Source of the DNA: Pseudomonadota bacterium
GTDB taxonomy: Bacteria > Pseudomonadota > Alphaproteobacteria > Rhizobiales > Beijerinckiaceae
DNA length: 48,033 bases
Reading direction: 5' to 3'
Assembly (NCBI GenBank): GCA_021804825.1
Contig: JAJZGX010000007.1
Location: 1 to 48,033 of the forward strand
Part shown: one piece after another, positions 8,764 to 16,971 of the stretch
Layout of the letters: every line of letters begins with the position of its first letter
Position numbering within the stretch: position 1 is the first letter of the stretch
Position numbers and translations under genes: made by a program
Notes under the pieces: model-generated
What the model was told of the DNA's origin: nothing
Seen by the model: only the letters and a program-made list of their open reading frames with translations
The model's database searches: none

Positions 8764-8994
8764 TCAATGCGTGCCACCCGATTTATTGGCGTCAGACATT
8801 ATCTTCCACAACGCCGAGCCAAAGTCGATCACCCGCTCAATGCCGCAGCGCTCGCAGCGGTAGGTTCGGCGGTCGTCGCCCATCATCGTGAATTTTTCCA
8901 CGAACACCATTTCCTGATGACATTGCGGGCATGCGGTTATTGACGCGTGCGATGGCTTGCGGGATTTGAACCTGAACCTGGAGAGCCATTTCAT
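8764..8994 (-). CDS. small zinc-ribbon protein
   Basis: The protein is 76 residues with two knuckles, CPQC (22-25) and CERC (47-50), that should bind one zinc ion. The N-terminus is basic (KWLSRFRFKSRKPSH), which might contact nucleic acid or membrane. AAGGA eight bases before the ATG supports the start. It ends 21 bases before the RCK/RyR gene on the same strand, so it is probably the first gene of that operon. It could be a regulator or an accessory subunit, or an unrelated passenger. No family name can be given with confidence. Confidence 0.68.
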   Translation of the reverse strand: MKWLSRFRFKSRKPSHASITACPQCHQEMVFVEKFTMMGDDRRTYRCERCGIERVIDFGSALWKIMSDANKSGGTH

Positions 8995-9277
8995 GTCGTT
9001 CGTCCTTGCGCCGTCTTCTGATTACACCCCGATGCCTGAGTCACGCAGGATTGTCGGCGGGCCGCTTCGTTATGCGGGCGACCGGGGCCCACGCCTGCGA
9101 CCATGCTGGCGCGATCAAGCGCAAGCTTTTGAGACTGTCTTTCTGGCGCGGCGCAGGGCAAGGCAGGCTCACAACGCGACGATGGCCCCCGCGCAAGCTG
9201 GCAACAGGCTGTAGAAGGCATTGCGGCTTGGGTTGCGCGTCAGGTCGATGCAAAGCGGCACATGGCAGCGGCCGGTT

Positions 9278-9838
9278 TCATTCATGGTGATGATGATCAT
9301 GCTTGTCGTGATCATCATCATCGTGGTCATGTCCGTGATGGGCGTGACTTTTGTGGTCATGGTCATGATGGTCATGCGCGTGACCACCATTGGCATAGGC
9401 ACCGCCTTCCGGCTCGAAGGCGGTCTCGATCTTGCGCAATCTCGCACCCAGACTTTCCAGCATCGTTTCGATGGCGTGATCGGCTCTTATGCGCATCGCC
9501 GATTTCGTGATTTCGACCGGCACGTGCCGCCCGCCGAGATGCCAGGCCAGCCTTGCCAGCGCGGGCGCGTCGGGGGCGCGAACCTCCACCAGGTTTTCTG
9601 TTGCGGCGACCACTTCAACGAGGCGACCATCGTCGAGTTCGAGCGCGTCACCACCGCGCAAAAGCATGGCATGCGGCAGATCGAGCATGAATTGCAAGCC
9701 ACCAATACCGGCCAGATGAATGTGGCGGCGTTGCCGATCTTCGAAATCAAGCAGCACGCTGTCAACCGCCGCTGCAGTCCAGCTGCCGCGACCGCGCACT
9801 TTGCTGGCACGCAACCCGTGATGATCGTGGTCAGGCAT
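9278..9838 (-). CDS. ureE: UreE-like nickel metallochaperone with His/Asp-rich tail
   Basis: UreE delivers nickel to urease apoprotein during activation. This protein has about 186 residues. The N-terminal domain ends with LPHAMLLRGGDALEL, and the C-terminal domain carries LAWHLGGRHVPVEI, including the conserved His at the nickel-bridging dimer interface. The last 35 or so residues are a run of His and Asp that should bind several nickel ions. The start at 9838 has GGAG seven bases upstream; a TTG at 9871 is in frame but less likely. No urease structural gene nor ureD/F/G is visible on either side, so it is an orphan in this window. It could serve a urease encoded elsewhere or act in nickel storage. 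Confidence 0.85.
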   Translation of the reverse strand: MPDHDHHGLRASKVRGRGSWTAAAVDSVLLDFEDRQRRHIHLAGIGGLQFMLDLPHAMLLRGGDALELDDGRLVEVVAATENLVEVRAPDAPALARLAWHLGGRHVPVEITKSAMRIRADHAIETMLESLGARLRKIETAFEPEGGAYANGGHAHDHHDHDHKSHAHHGHDHDDDDHDKHDHHHHE

Positions 9839-9874
9839 GCAGGGGCTCCATGAATGGTGAGAAAAGCACAAGGC

Positions 9875-9890
9875 GGGGCGACCGCGCCCC
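9875..9890 (-). terminator. hairpin between the SDR gene and ureE
   Basis: GGGGCG and CGCCCC form a perfect 6-bp stem around a CGGT/ACCG tetraloop, and a second smaller GGGC/GCCC hairpin lies just inside it near 9902-9914. No good U-run follows on the minus strand, so termination is uncertain. The position, between the sugar-acid cluster and ureE, suits a transcription boundary. Confidence 0.35.
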
Positions 9891-9930
9891 TTCTTTAGCG
9901 GGCTTTCGGCCCTCGCACAAATGCCTTGCC

Positions 9931-10698
9931 CTACATGGCCGCAAGCATGCCGCCGTCGATATAAATCATCTGGCCATTGATATAATCGGATGCCGATGAG
10001 GCCAGAAACACCGCTGCGCCAGCCAGCTCCTCGGGCTTGCCCCAGCGCTTGGCGGGCACGCGTGACATCAGCCAGGTGTTGAATTCGGCATTGTCCATCA
10101 GCGCCTGATTCATGTCAGTGAGCATGTAGCCGGGGCCAATGCCGTTGACCTGAAGACCTTTTGAGGCCCATTCCACCGCCATCGAGCGCGTCAGCATCTT
10201 GATGCCGCCTTTGGCCGCCGTGTAAGGCGCGACGGTCGGGCGCGCCAGTTCGCTGGCGAGCGAGCCGATGTTGATGATCTTGCCGTGGCCACGCGCCACC
10301 ATGCGCCGCGCCGCCTCGCGGCCAATGACAAAGGCGCTGGTGAGGTTGGTGTCGATGACCTTGCGCCATTCATCGCTGGTGAAATCCAGCAAGGGCTTGC
10401 GCAACTGAATGCCGGCATTGTTGACTAGAATGTCCGGCGCCATGCCACGCTGATCCAGGACGGCAAATGCCGCGATGACATCGGCTTCGTTGGTGACATC
10501 AAAATTCAGCGTCTGGGCTTCGATGCCTTCCTGCTTCAGGCCGGCCTGTGCGGCTTGCAGCCGCCCGGTATCGACACCATTGAGAATGATGCGGGCCCCA
10601 GCGCGGGCCAGTCCGCGGGCCATGACAAAGCCCAGTCCGCGCGATGACCCTGTCACCAAAGCGGTTTTGCCAGCAAGATCAAATGGATTGTCGCTCAT
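9931..10698 (-). CDS. SDR-family oxidoreductase, gluconate 5-dehydrogenase-like
   Basis: The protein is 255 residues, the usual length for a classical short-chain dehydrogenase. It has the dinucleotide motif TGSSRGLG (16-23), NNAG (93-96), and the catalytic Ser146, Tyr159 and Lys163. The overall sequence resembles gluconate 5-dehydrogenases (IdnO/Gno type), which interconvert 5-ketogluconate and gluconate. It lies nine bases after the dehydratase gene, in a run with a sugar transporter and near an L-idonate 5-dehydrogenase-like gene, which supports a role in sugar-acid breakdown. The exact substrate cannot be fixed from sequence, since many SDRs share this look. Confidence 0.82.
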   Translation of the reverse strand: MSDNPFDLAGKTALVTGSSRGLGFVMARGLARAGARIILNGVDTGRLQAAQAGLKQEGIEAQTLNFDVTNEADVIAAFAVLDQRGMAPDILVNNAGIQLRKPLLDFTSDEWRKVIDTNLTSAFVIGREAARRMVARGHGKIINIGSLASELARPTVAPYTAAKGGIKMLTRSMAVEWASKGLQVNGIGPGYMLTDMNQALMDNAEFNTWLMSRVPAKRWGKPEELAGAAVFLASSASDYINGQMIYIDGGMLAAM

Positions 10699-10707
10699 GG
10701 TTGCTTT

Positions 10708-11907
10708 CTAAAGGCTGGATCTGCGCACAGAAAGATCGGAACGCTCAAAAACTTGCGGCAGCAGTTCCGTGCCAAGGCCGGGGCCTTCCATCGGATAGAC
10801 AAAGCCATCCTTGATCGTCGGCACATGCGTCACCAGTTCCTTGTACCAGCCCTTGTAAAAGGCCCGCACCGATTCCTGAATGAGCGTATTGGGCTGGCTG
10901 AACGACATGTGCACAGCGGCGGCAAACCCGACCGGGCCTATGCAATCATGCGGTGCAAAGGGGCGGTGATAGGTCTCGGCCATGGCAGCGATCTTGCGGC
11001 CTTCGGTCAGCCCGCCCGTCCAGCACAGGTCAGCCATCACCACGTGCATGGCATCGCGATCGAGCATGTCCTTGTAGGGGAAACGTGAGCCCAGCGTCTC
11101 GCTGGCGCAGGTCCACACCTTGGTCGAGCGGGCAAATTCGGCCAGAGCCTGCGGCGAGGTCATTTTGATGGGGTCTTCATACCAGCGCGGCTTGAAAGCC
11201 TCCAGTTCGCGGGCAATTTCCATCGCCGTCGGCAGGTTCCAGAGCGAGTGCATTTCGACCATGATATCCATGGTATCGCCGACCGCCTTGCGGATTTTCT
11301 CGAAAGGACGCACCGCTTCACGCATCTGCGCTGCCGTGATGAAAAGCCCGTTATTGTCTTGAGCGGCGGGGTCGAGGGGCCAGATTTTCATGGCCATGAT
11401 GCCGTTTTGCGCCAGATCCTCAGCCAGCGCACCGGCGTCGGTCATGAAGGCGTCGAGGTCTTCAAAAGGGCCGTCGTCGGCACCGCGGTTCCAGTTCGAC
11501 ACCGGGCGAATGTTGGTGGAGCGCACGTAGCGCGTGCCCGCGCACGTGTTGTAGATGCGCAACTTGTCACGACAGAGGCCGCCCAGCATCTGGTGCACCG
11601 GCTGGTTGCAGACTTTGCCGAAAATATCCCAAAGCGCAATATCGAGCGCTGAGGCGGCGCGGGTCTCGACCCCGGTGGACGCCTGAGCCATCGGCAAATT
11701 GAGCATGTCGCGGTTGAGCGCTTCGATGTGCAGCGGGTTGCGACCGAGCAACCGGCCAGCATAGGTATCGTGAATTTGCGCCGCGGCGGCGCCAGCGCCA
11801 TAAAAGGTTTCGCCCAGCCCGATAATGCCCGCATCCGTGTGCACCCGCACCCACAGAACATTGGCAAATTCCGCGGCAGACAGCGTTTCGATGGCGGTTA
11901 TTTTCAC
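10708..11907 (-). CDS. enolase-superfamily sugar-acid dehydratase (galactonate dehydratase-like)
   Basis: The protein is 399 residues of the mandelate racemase/muconate lactonizing family. It should remove water from an aldonic acid to give a 2-keto-3-deoxy acid, using Mg2+. The proposed metal ligands are Glu218 (VEMH), Glu244 (YED) and Glu270 (ASE), with His220 and His320 (APHD) as acid/base residues. The spacing of 26, 26 and 50 equals that of the galactonate dehydratase site as I recall it (183, 209, 235, 285), but the first ligand is Glu rather than Asp. The gene lies between the SDR and MFS genes in the same direction. The substrate could be galactonate, gluconate, mannonate or idonate. 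Confidence 0.82.
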   Translation of the reverse strand: MKITAIETLSAAEFANVLWVRVHTDAGIIGLGETFYGAGAAAAQIHDTYAGRLLGRNPLHIEALNRDMLNLPMAQASTGVETRAASALDIALWDIFGKVCNQPVHQMLGGLCRDKLRIYNTCAGTRYVRSTNIRPVSNWNRGADDGPFEDLDAFMTDAGALAEDLAQNGIMAMKIWPLDPAAQDNNGLFITAAQMREAVRPFEKIRKAVGDTMDIMVEMHSLWNLPTAMEIARELEAFKPRWYEDPIKMTSPQALAEFARSTKVWTCASETLGSRFPYKDMLDRDAMHVVMADLCWTGGLTEGRKIAAMAETYHRPFAPHDCIGPVGFAAAVHMSFSQPNTLIQESVRAFYKGWYKELVTHVPTIKDGFVYPMEGPGLGTELLPQVFERSDLSVRRSSL

Positions 11908-11975
11908 GAGTCTGACCTTTGTTCAAAATGGTGGCGTGGGCGCCGGTTGGTGACGCCCACGACCGTCTTTGTCGC

Positions 11976-13397
11976 TTATTCGGCAGGTGCCAGCGTGGTA
12001 GCCGACGCGGTTGCGCTGGCGGCCTCGGTTTCGACGTAGCCATACATTTCCGGCAGGATGAAATAGGCCGAAAGCACGCCCAGCAGCGAAATGATCGACA
12101 CGGCGAAGGTCGTGTGCGCCGGGCCGAGTTTCGAGGTCACCCATGGGAACACATAGATTCCGATGAACACGGCTGCCTTGACAAACATGTAGGCAAAGCC
12201 CGAGGCCGTGCCTTTGAACCTCGGCGGTGCCACCATCGAGCTGATGGTCATGCCGTTGGAGGCATCCCAGTAATGGCCCCACATCAACAATGCCGCTGCG
12301 GCAATCAGCAGGATGTTCATGTGATAGGTCAAAGCGAAGCCGCCGATCAGGAGCGCGATGAAGGCCATGCCGAAGCCGGCCATCGAAACGCCGCGATGCC
12401 CGATCTTCGGGAGCATCAATGGTGCAACATAACCGGAAACCGTCGCGAGGCAGAAGATCAGCGCCGTTGCGAGATAATTGGCCACCATGTTGTGTTGCGG
12501 GTCACCGATGCCGGCGGTTGCGAAAATGACGGGGATGTAAAAACCCCAGGCGGCAAATTCGAGCCCCTGAAGGATATTCGAGACCCATCCGAAAATCGCC
12601 GCGCGCTTCTTGATCGGGTCTGACATGATCACCGTCAGAAAATCCCCAACCTTCGGGCGCTCGATCGTGACATTCTGATTGGGCAGCATGGCGAGCGAGT
12701 CGCCGAACAGCCGCTGCGAGACCTGTTTTGCCTCGACAAATTTGCCGCGGTGCAGCAGCGACAAGGGCGTTTCTGGCAGATTGAAGCGGCCTATCAGCAA
12801 GAACACTGCTGGAAGCGCGCCAAGTGCCAAGGCCAGCCGCCACAGGATTTCATGGTTCATGCCGGTCAGATAGAGCCCGACGATGATGATGAGCGAAAGC
12901 ACTTCGCCCAGCCCGAACATGAACTGCCAGCGGCTGCCCATAATCTCGCGCTGGCCCTTGGGCATCGATTCCATGATGTAGGCGTAGCCATTGGAAATAT
13001 CGCTGCCAAGCGGAATTCCCAGCAGAAAACGCACGAGAATCAACTGCCAGACGTCCTGCACAAACCCTTGTGCGACAGCCAGAATGATGAACAGCACCAT
13101 GGTGCCGATGAACACCGCCTTGCGCCCGAGCTTGTCAGCGATGAAGCCGCCAAAAAATGCGCCAAAGATGGCGCCAGCCTGCACAGCTGCGCCTATCAGG
13201 CCCGCTTCCCAGGGGCCGGGGTGGAAGGAATCGCTGATAAACAGCAAGACGAAGGCAATGGCATAAAGATCCCACGCCTCGATCAGAATGGTGGAAATCA
13301 TCATCCAGCCGCCGTTGGTGCTGGAGGCCGTGCCTGCCTTGTTGAGCAGAACCTGCGTGGCCTGATCCGAGTAGCCTCGGATTGTTTCTTGATCCAT
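11976..13397 (-). CDS. MFS transporter, probable sugar-acid importer
   Basis: The protein is about 473 residues with 12 likely membrane segments. It contains the MFS loop motif DKLGRKAVF between segments 2 and 3 and a PETP.SLL segment in the central loop, as in sugar-porter-like members. The start at 13397 is supported by GGGAGGG seven bases upstream; a start 42 bases earlier lacks such a site. The gene begins the run transporter-dehydratase-SDR, so import of a hexonic acid is likely. A palindrome and a TATAAT lie upstream at 13503-13526. The direction of transport and the substrate are inferred from context. Confidence 0.85.
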   Translation of the reverse strand: MDQETIRGYSDQATQVLLNKAGTASSTNGGWMMISTILIEAWDLYAIAFVLLFISDSFHPGPWEAGLIGAAVQAGAIFGAFFGGFIADKLGRKAVFIGTMVLFIILAVAQGFVQDVWQLILVRFLLGIPLGSDISNGYAYIMESMPKGQREIMGSRWQFMFGLGEVLSLIIIVGLYLTGMNHEILWRLALALGALPAVFLLIGRFNLPETPLSLLHRGKFVEAKQVSQRLFGDSLAMLPNQNVTIERPKVGDFLTVIMSDPIKKRAAIFGWVSNILQGLEFAAWGFYIPVIFATAGIGDPQHNMVANYLATALIFCLATVSGYVAPLMLPKIGHRGVSMAGFGMAFIALLIGGFALTYHMNILLIAAAALLMWGHYWDASNGMTISSMVAPPRFKGTASGFAYMFVKAAVFIGIYVFPWVTSKLGPAHTTFAVSIISLLGVLSAYFILPEMYGYVETEAASATASATTLAPAE

Positions 13398-13502
13398 TGG
13401 TTTTCCCTCCCAGGAAATATACTTCCGGGCGCGGTACAATTTGCAGCTTAGCTCTCAGCCGCTGCCTTTCGCGAACCACCCCATACGAAAGTTAACACTC
13501 GC

Positions 13503-13526
13503 ATTATAATTTGCAATCGATTTCAA
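13503..13526 (-). promoter_or_regulatory. -10 box and LacI-like palindrome upstream of the MFS gene
   Basis: On the minus strand a perfect TATAAT (13503-13508) follows an imperfect 16-bp palindrome at 13511-13526, read as TTGAAATCGATTGCAA. Two symmetric positions mismatch. The centred CG and TTG/CAA ends resemble operators of LacI-family sugar regulators. Its place just upstream of the -10 box suits a repressor of the transporter-dehydratase-SDR run. No LacI-type gene lies in the window. Confidence 0.5.
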
Positions 13527-13558
13527 TATTGCTATCCCCAATGTTCGCTTAGCTTTTA

Positions 13559-14602
13559 TTAGGAAAAGCTTAATTGCACTTTGAGTTGGGTCGAGCGATC
13601 GCGCACGAGATCAAAAGCGTGCGCCGCCTGATCCATCGGCAAGGTTGCGGTCAATATCGGCTTCACGTCGATGCGCTCATCACGCAAGAGTGCTGCTGCC
13701 AGCGCATATTCGCGATTGGCGCGATGCGTGCCGCGCAGGTTGATTTCCTTGGCAACCAGAGCATTCATCGGGACTGCGGTATCGCCCATGACGCCGACCT
13801 GAACCAGCGAGCCGCCGGGGCGCAGAATCGGGAAAATGCTCGGCAAAACGGCGCCAACCCCGGTGCATTCAAATGCGGCATCGAACCAGCCTTTATGGGC
13901 TGCGTAGCTGGCATTGAGTTGGTCGGGGTTCTGCTTGCTGTTGATGGTTGTCGTCGCACCCATGCGGGATGCGGCCACCAGCGGGGCATCGGCAACATCG
14001 GTCGCGACAATTTCCAGCGCACCGGCAAGACGCGCGGCGGCGACCACCAAGGCGCCAATCGGCCCGCTGCCGGTCACCAGCACGCGGCGACCCATCAGGC
14101 TGCCAGCCTGATTGACCGCGTGGAGCGCCACTGACAAAGGCTCCATGCAAGCCGCTTCGGCCATGCTGGTTTTGGTGCCAACGGCCAGGCATTGGCGTTC
14201 TTCAACAATGATATGATCGCGGAACAGGCCCTGAGAATGCGGCTTGCGCATGGCACTGCCGTGAAAATCCATGTTTTCGCATTGGTTCATCATCCCCTCA
14301 AGGCAAAAACGGCAATGTCCGCAGTGCCGACTGGGGTCAATGGCGACGCGGTCGCCGGGCTTGACCGAAGTCACATTGGTGCCGACCGCTTCGACAGTGC
14401 CGGCGGCTTCGTGACCAAGGATCATCGGTTCGGTCAGACGGATGGCACCCATGCCGCCATGCCAGAAATAATGGATATCAGACCCGCACAGCCCACCTGC
14501 GCCGACGTGCAGCAGAACCTGATGGTTGCCAATTGTGCCGACCTCGCGTTCTTCGACGCGAAGGTCGCCCGCCTTATGCAACACAAGCGCTCTGGTTTTC
14601 AT
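13559..14602 (-). CDS. L-idonate 5-dehydrogenase-like zinc alcohol dehydrogenase
   Basis: The protein is about 347 residues of the zinc-dependent medium-chain family. Catalytic zinc ligands are Cys39 and His64-Glu65; the four structural-zinc cysteines are Cys94, Cys97, Cys100 and Cys108. A GSGPIGAL motif opens the NAD(P) fold. The CGSDIHYFWHGG segment is close to IdnD-type L-idonate 5-dehydrogenases, which make 5-ketogluconate, the substrate of the SDR encoded further along. Three ATG codons occur in a row; the last (14602) has the best spacing from GAGG. The gene follows the SPFH gene by ten bases and precedes the MFS gene by 161 bases. Confidence 0.82.
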   Translation of the reverse strand: MKTRALVLHKAGDLRVEEREVGTIGNHQVLLHVGAGGLCGSDIHYFWHGGMGAIRLTEPMILGHEAAGTVEAVGTNVTSVKPGDRVAIDPSRHCGHCRFCLEGMMNQCENMDFHGSAMRKPHSQGLFRDHIIVEERQCLAVGTKTSMAEAACMEPLSVALHAVNQAGSLMGRRVLVTGSGPIGALVVAAARLAGALEIVATDVADAPLVAASRMGATTTINSKQNPDQLNASYAAHKGWFDAAFECTGVGAVLPSIFPILRPGGSLVQVGVMGDTAVPMNALVAKEINLRGTHRANREYALAAALLRDERIDVKPILTATLPMDQAAHAFDLVRDRSTQLKVQLSFS

Positions 14603-14612
14603 CATCATGACC

Positions 14613-15524
14613 TCACAACTTCGCCCGATCAGCCACAAGCATGGACTGCATGATCTGATCAGAAATGTCCTTCAGACCGGCTGGCGAATGCGGCAGGAAC
14701 AATGTGTTGGTCTTGTCGCTTTCGCCAATCGCTTTCAGTGTGTCAAAATACTGGGTGATCAGCACCAGATGCATGACTTCCTCAGTCGTGGACGCACCGA
14801 CAACCTTCTGAAACTCGGCGATTGAATCCTGCAGTCCGGAAATGATGGCGCGGCGCTGGTTGGCGATGCCCTGACCCTGAAGCGCCTGGCTCTCGGCTTG
14901 CGCTTCGGCGCGTTTGACCACCAGAATTTTCTCGGCTTCACCGCGCGCATTGGCAGCGACCTGTTCGCGCTGAGCGGCGTTGATGTCATTCATCGCCGAT
15001 TTCACCTTGGGGTCGGGAATAATGTCCGTCACCAGCACATTGACGATTTCATAGCCGAAATCAGACATGTCGACGTCGAGTTCCTTGCGCACGGCGGCGG
15101 CAATGCTGGACTGGCTCGCGAAGACCTCGTCGAGCGACATGCCCGGAACATGGCCGAGGATGACCTGTTCGACATAGGACTGGATCTGCTGTGTCGGATC
15201 CGCCAATTTGTAAAACGCATCATAGGCCTTGTCGGGGCGCACGCGGTTCTGCACCGAAATCGGGATGGTCACAAACACATTGTCGCGTGTCTTGGTTTCC
15301 ATGGTCAGTGTAATCTGGTTGACGCGCAGGCTGATGCGCCCTGCAACTTTGTCGAACCATGGCATTTTGAAATTGAGGCCGGGCTGGGCGATGGATTTGA
15401 AGCGGCCAAAGCGGGTCACAACCGCGACTTGCGCAGTCTGCACGGTGTAAAAGCACCCCAGCAAGGTCGACAGGGCGAGGATCACGAGAAAAAATATGAT
15501 GAAACCAGCTATCCCGGCAAGCAT
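14613..15524 (-). CDS. SPFH/band-7 (stomatin-like) membrane protein
   Basis: The protein is about 304 residues with one N-terminal membrane segment (residues 3-24), then an SPFH domain (VQTAQVAVVTRFGRF onward) and an Ala/Glu/Gln-rich coiled region (AQREQVAANARGEAEK). It resembles stomatin/HflC-type proteins that form membrane scaffolds and influence proteases or other membrane proteins. AAGGGAG about eight bases before 15524 fixes the start. No NfeD partner gene is next to it. It sits ten bases upstream of the idonate dehydrogenase-like gene on the same strand, but no functional link is apparent. Confidence 0.87.
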   Translation of the reverse strand: MLAGIAGFIIFFLVILALSTLLGCFYTVQTAQVAVVTRFGRFKSIAQPGLNFKMPWFDKVAGRISLRVNQITLTMETKTRDNVFVTIPISVQNRVRPDKAYDAFYKLADPTQQIQSYVEQVILGHVPGMSLDEVFASQSSIAAAVRKELDVDMSDFGYEIVNVLVTDIIPDPKVKSAMNDINAAQREQVAANARGEAEKILVVKRAEAQAESQALQGQGIANQRRAIISGLQDSIAEFQKVVGASTTEEVMHLVLITQYFDTLKAIGESDKTNTLFLPHSPAGLKDISDQIMQSMLVADRAKL

Positions 15525-15765
15525 CCAGCATCTCCCTTGTCGCCGCAAGCTTCAGTGACGCACCGGCGGAGTGGGTCAGGCTTCTTCTTAGCATGAAAGA
15601 ATTGCGGTTGCGCAAGGATTTGCGTGGCCCAGATTGGGGATGGGTGAATGCCGCGGCGCGGTTGATGCCGGCTCTGGTCAGGTGGCGCCATTGGCCTTAT
15701 CAAAGGTCACCGTGCAGATGGATCGAATATGACGGTTGCGCCACCCTCTTGAAAGTTTCCTTGAC

Positions 15766-16953
15766 ATGACATCCCCCTATGATCCCCCGCTTCAAGGTAT
15801 CCGCGTGCTCGAATTGGCGCGCATTCTGGCGGGGCCCTGGTGTGGTCAGGTGCTGGCCGATCTGGGTGCGGATGTTGTCAAGGTCGAGCGCTCGGGGGCG
15901 GGCGATGATACCCGCGCCTGGGGGCCGCCCTTCATGCAAGGGCCGCAGGGTGAGCAACTCGAAGCGGCGTATTTTCATGGCTGCAATCGCGGCAAGCGCA
16001 GCGTCGTGGCGGATTTCGACACCGAAGCGGGCCGGGCGCTGGTGCGCCATCTTGCAAGCCACGCCGATGTCTTGCTGGAGAATTTCAAGGTCGGGGGCCT
16101 GCAAAAATACGGGCTCGATGCCGAAAGTCTGCGTGCTGCCTACCCGCAGCTCATCTATGCGTCGATCACCGGCTTTGGCCAGAGCGGGCCAGATGCTCCG
16201 CGTCCAGGCTATGATTTTCTCATTCAGGGCCTCGGCGGGGCCATGCAGATGACCGGCGAGCCCGAAGGCGCGCCGATGAAATCCGGTATTGCCATCAGTG
16301 ATATTTTCACCGGCCTTTATGCCGCCAATGCCATTCAGGCGGCGCTGTTGCGGCGCGCGCGCACAGGCGAAGGCGCGACGATCGATTGCGCCTTGCTGGA
16401 TACCCAGGTGAGCGTGCTCGGTTATCAGGCGATGAATTACTTTGTCTCCGGTATCGAGCCGGCCCGCTATGGCAATGGCCACCCCAATATCGTTCCTTAT
16501 GACGTTTATCCGGCGCGTGACGGCAATTTCCTGATCGCTTGCGGTAATGACGGGCAATTCCGCCGCCTTGCTGCCGCGCTCGGCGCGCCGGAACTCGCCA
16601 GCGATCCGAGCTTTGCCACCAATGCGGCGCGGGTGATCAACCGGGTCATGGTGAATGCGCGGCTGTCGGCGTTGAGCCGAGGCTTCTTGCGGGAGCCGCT
16701 TCTGGCCGCGCTGGAGGCCGCAGGTGTTCCGGCAGGGGCGGTCAACAAGACGTCGGAAGTGTTCGTCAACCCGCAAGTGGTGCAGCGGCACATGCGGCTG
16801 GACATTGCCAACCCGCGGCTGAAAGGCGGTTCATCGCCCGGCTTGCGCTCGGCCTTCATGATTGATGGCCATATCGGCGCGGCACCACGTCCGGCGCCCG
16901 GCCTTGGCGAACATCAGGCCGATGTCCTGAACGATCCGGCGTGGGGCGGGTGA
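15766..16953 (+). CDS. class III CoA-transferase (CaiB/BaiF family)
   Basis: The protein is about 395 residues. Family III CoA-transferases move CoA between organic acids through a covalent aspartyl-CoA intermediate. The signature start GIRVLELARILAGPW and LADLGADVVKVE, the LLENFK segment, and the likely catalytic Asp in GYDFLIQG are all present. The ATG at 15766 fits the family's N-terminus; an earlier TTG at 15736 adds ten residues unlike the family. It stands alone between an opposite-strand SPFH gene and a convergent MFS gene, so the acyl substrate cannot be inferred. Confidence 0.88.
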   Translation: MTSPYDPPLQGIRVLELARILAGPWCGQVLADLGADVVKVERSGAGDDTRAWGPPFMQGPQGEQLEAAYFHGCNRGKRSVVADFDTEAGRALVRHLASHADVLLENFKVGGLQKYGLDAESLRAAYPQLIYASITGFGQSGPDAPRPGYDFLIQGLGGAMQMTGEPEGAPMKSGIAISDIFTGLYAANAIQAALLRRARTGEGATIDCALLDTQVSVLGYQAMNYFVSGIEPARYGNGHPNIVPYDVYPARDGNFLIACGNDGQFRRLAAALGAPELASDPSFATNAARVINRVMVNARLSALSRGFLREPLLAALEAAGVPAGAVNKTSEVFVNPQVVQRHMRLDIANPRLKGGSSPGLRSAFMIDGHIGAAPRPAPGLGEHQADVLNDPAWGG

Positions 16954-16971
16954 GCGCGAGGCTTGCGGGTT

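Noticed and set aside
9221-9853. A 210-codon plus-strand frame with a Val/Met/Ile-rich hydrophobic start
   Set aside because: The hydrophobic run is the antisense of the His/Asp codons in the UreE tail; it is an artefact.
15700-16791. A 363-codon open frame antisense to the CoA-transferase gene
   Set aside because: It is a shadow of the CoA-transferase; composition and lack of motifs argue against coding.
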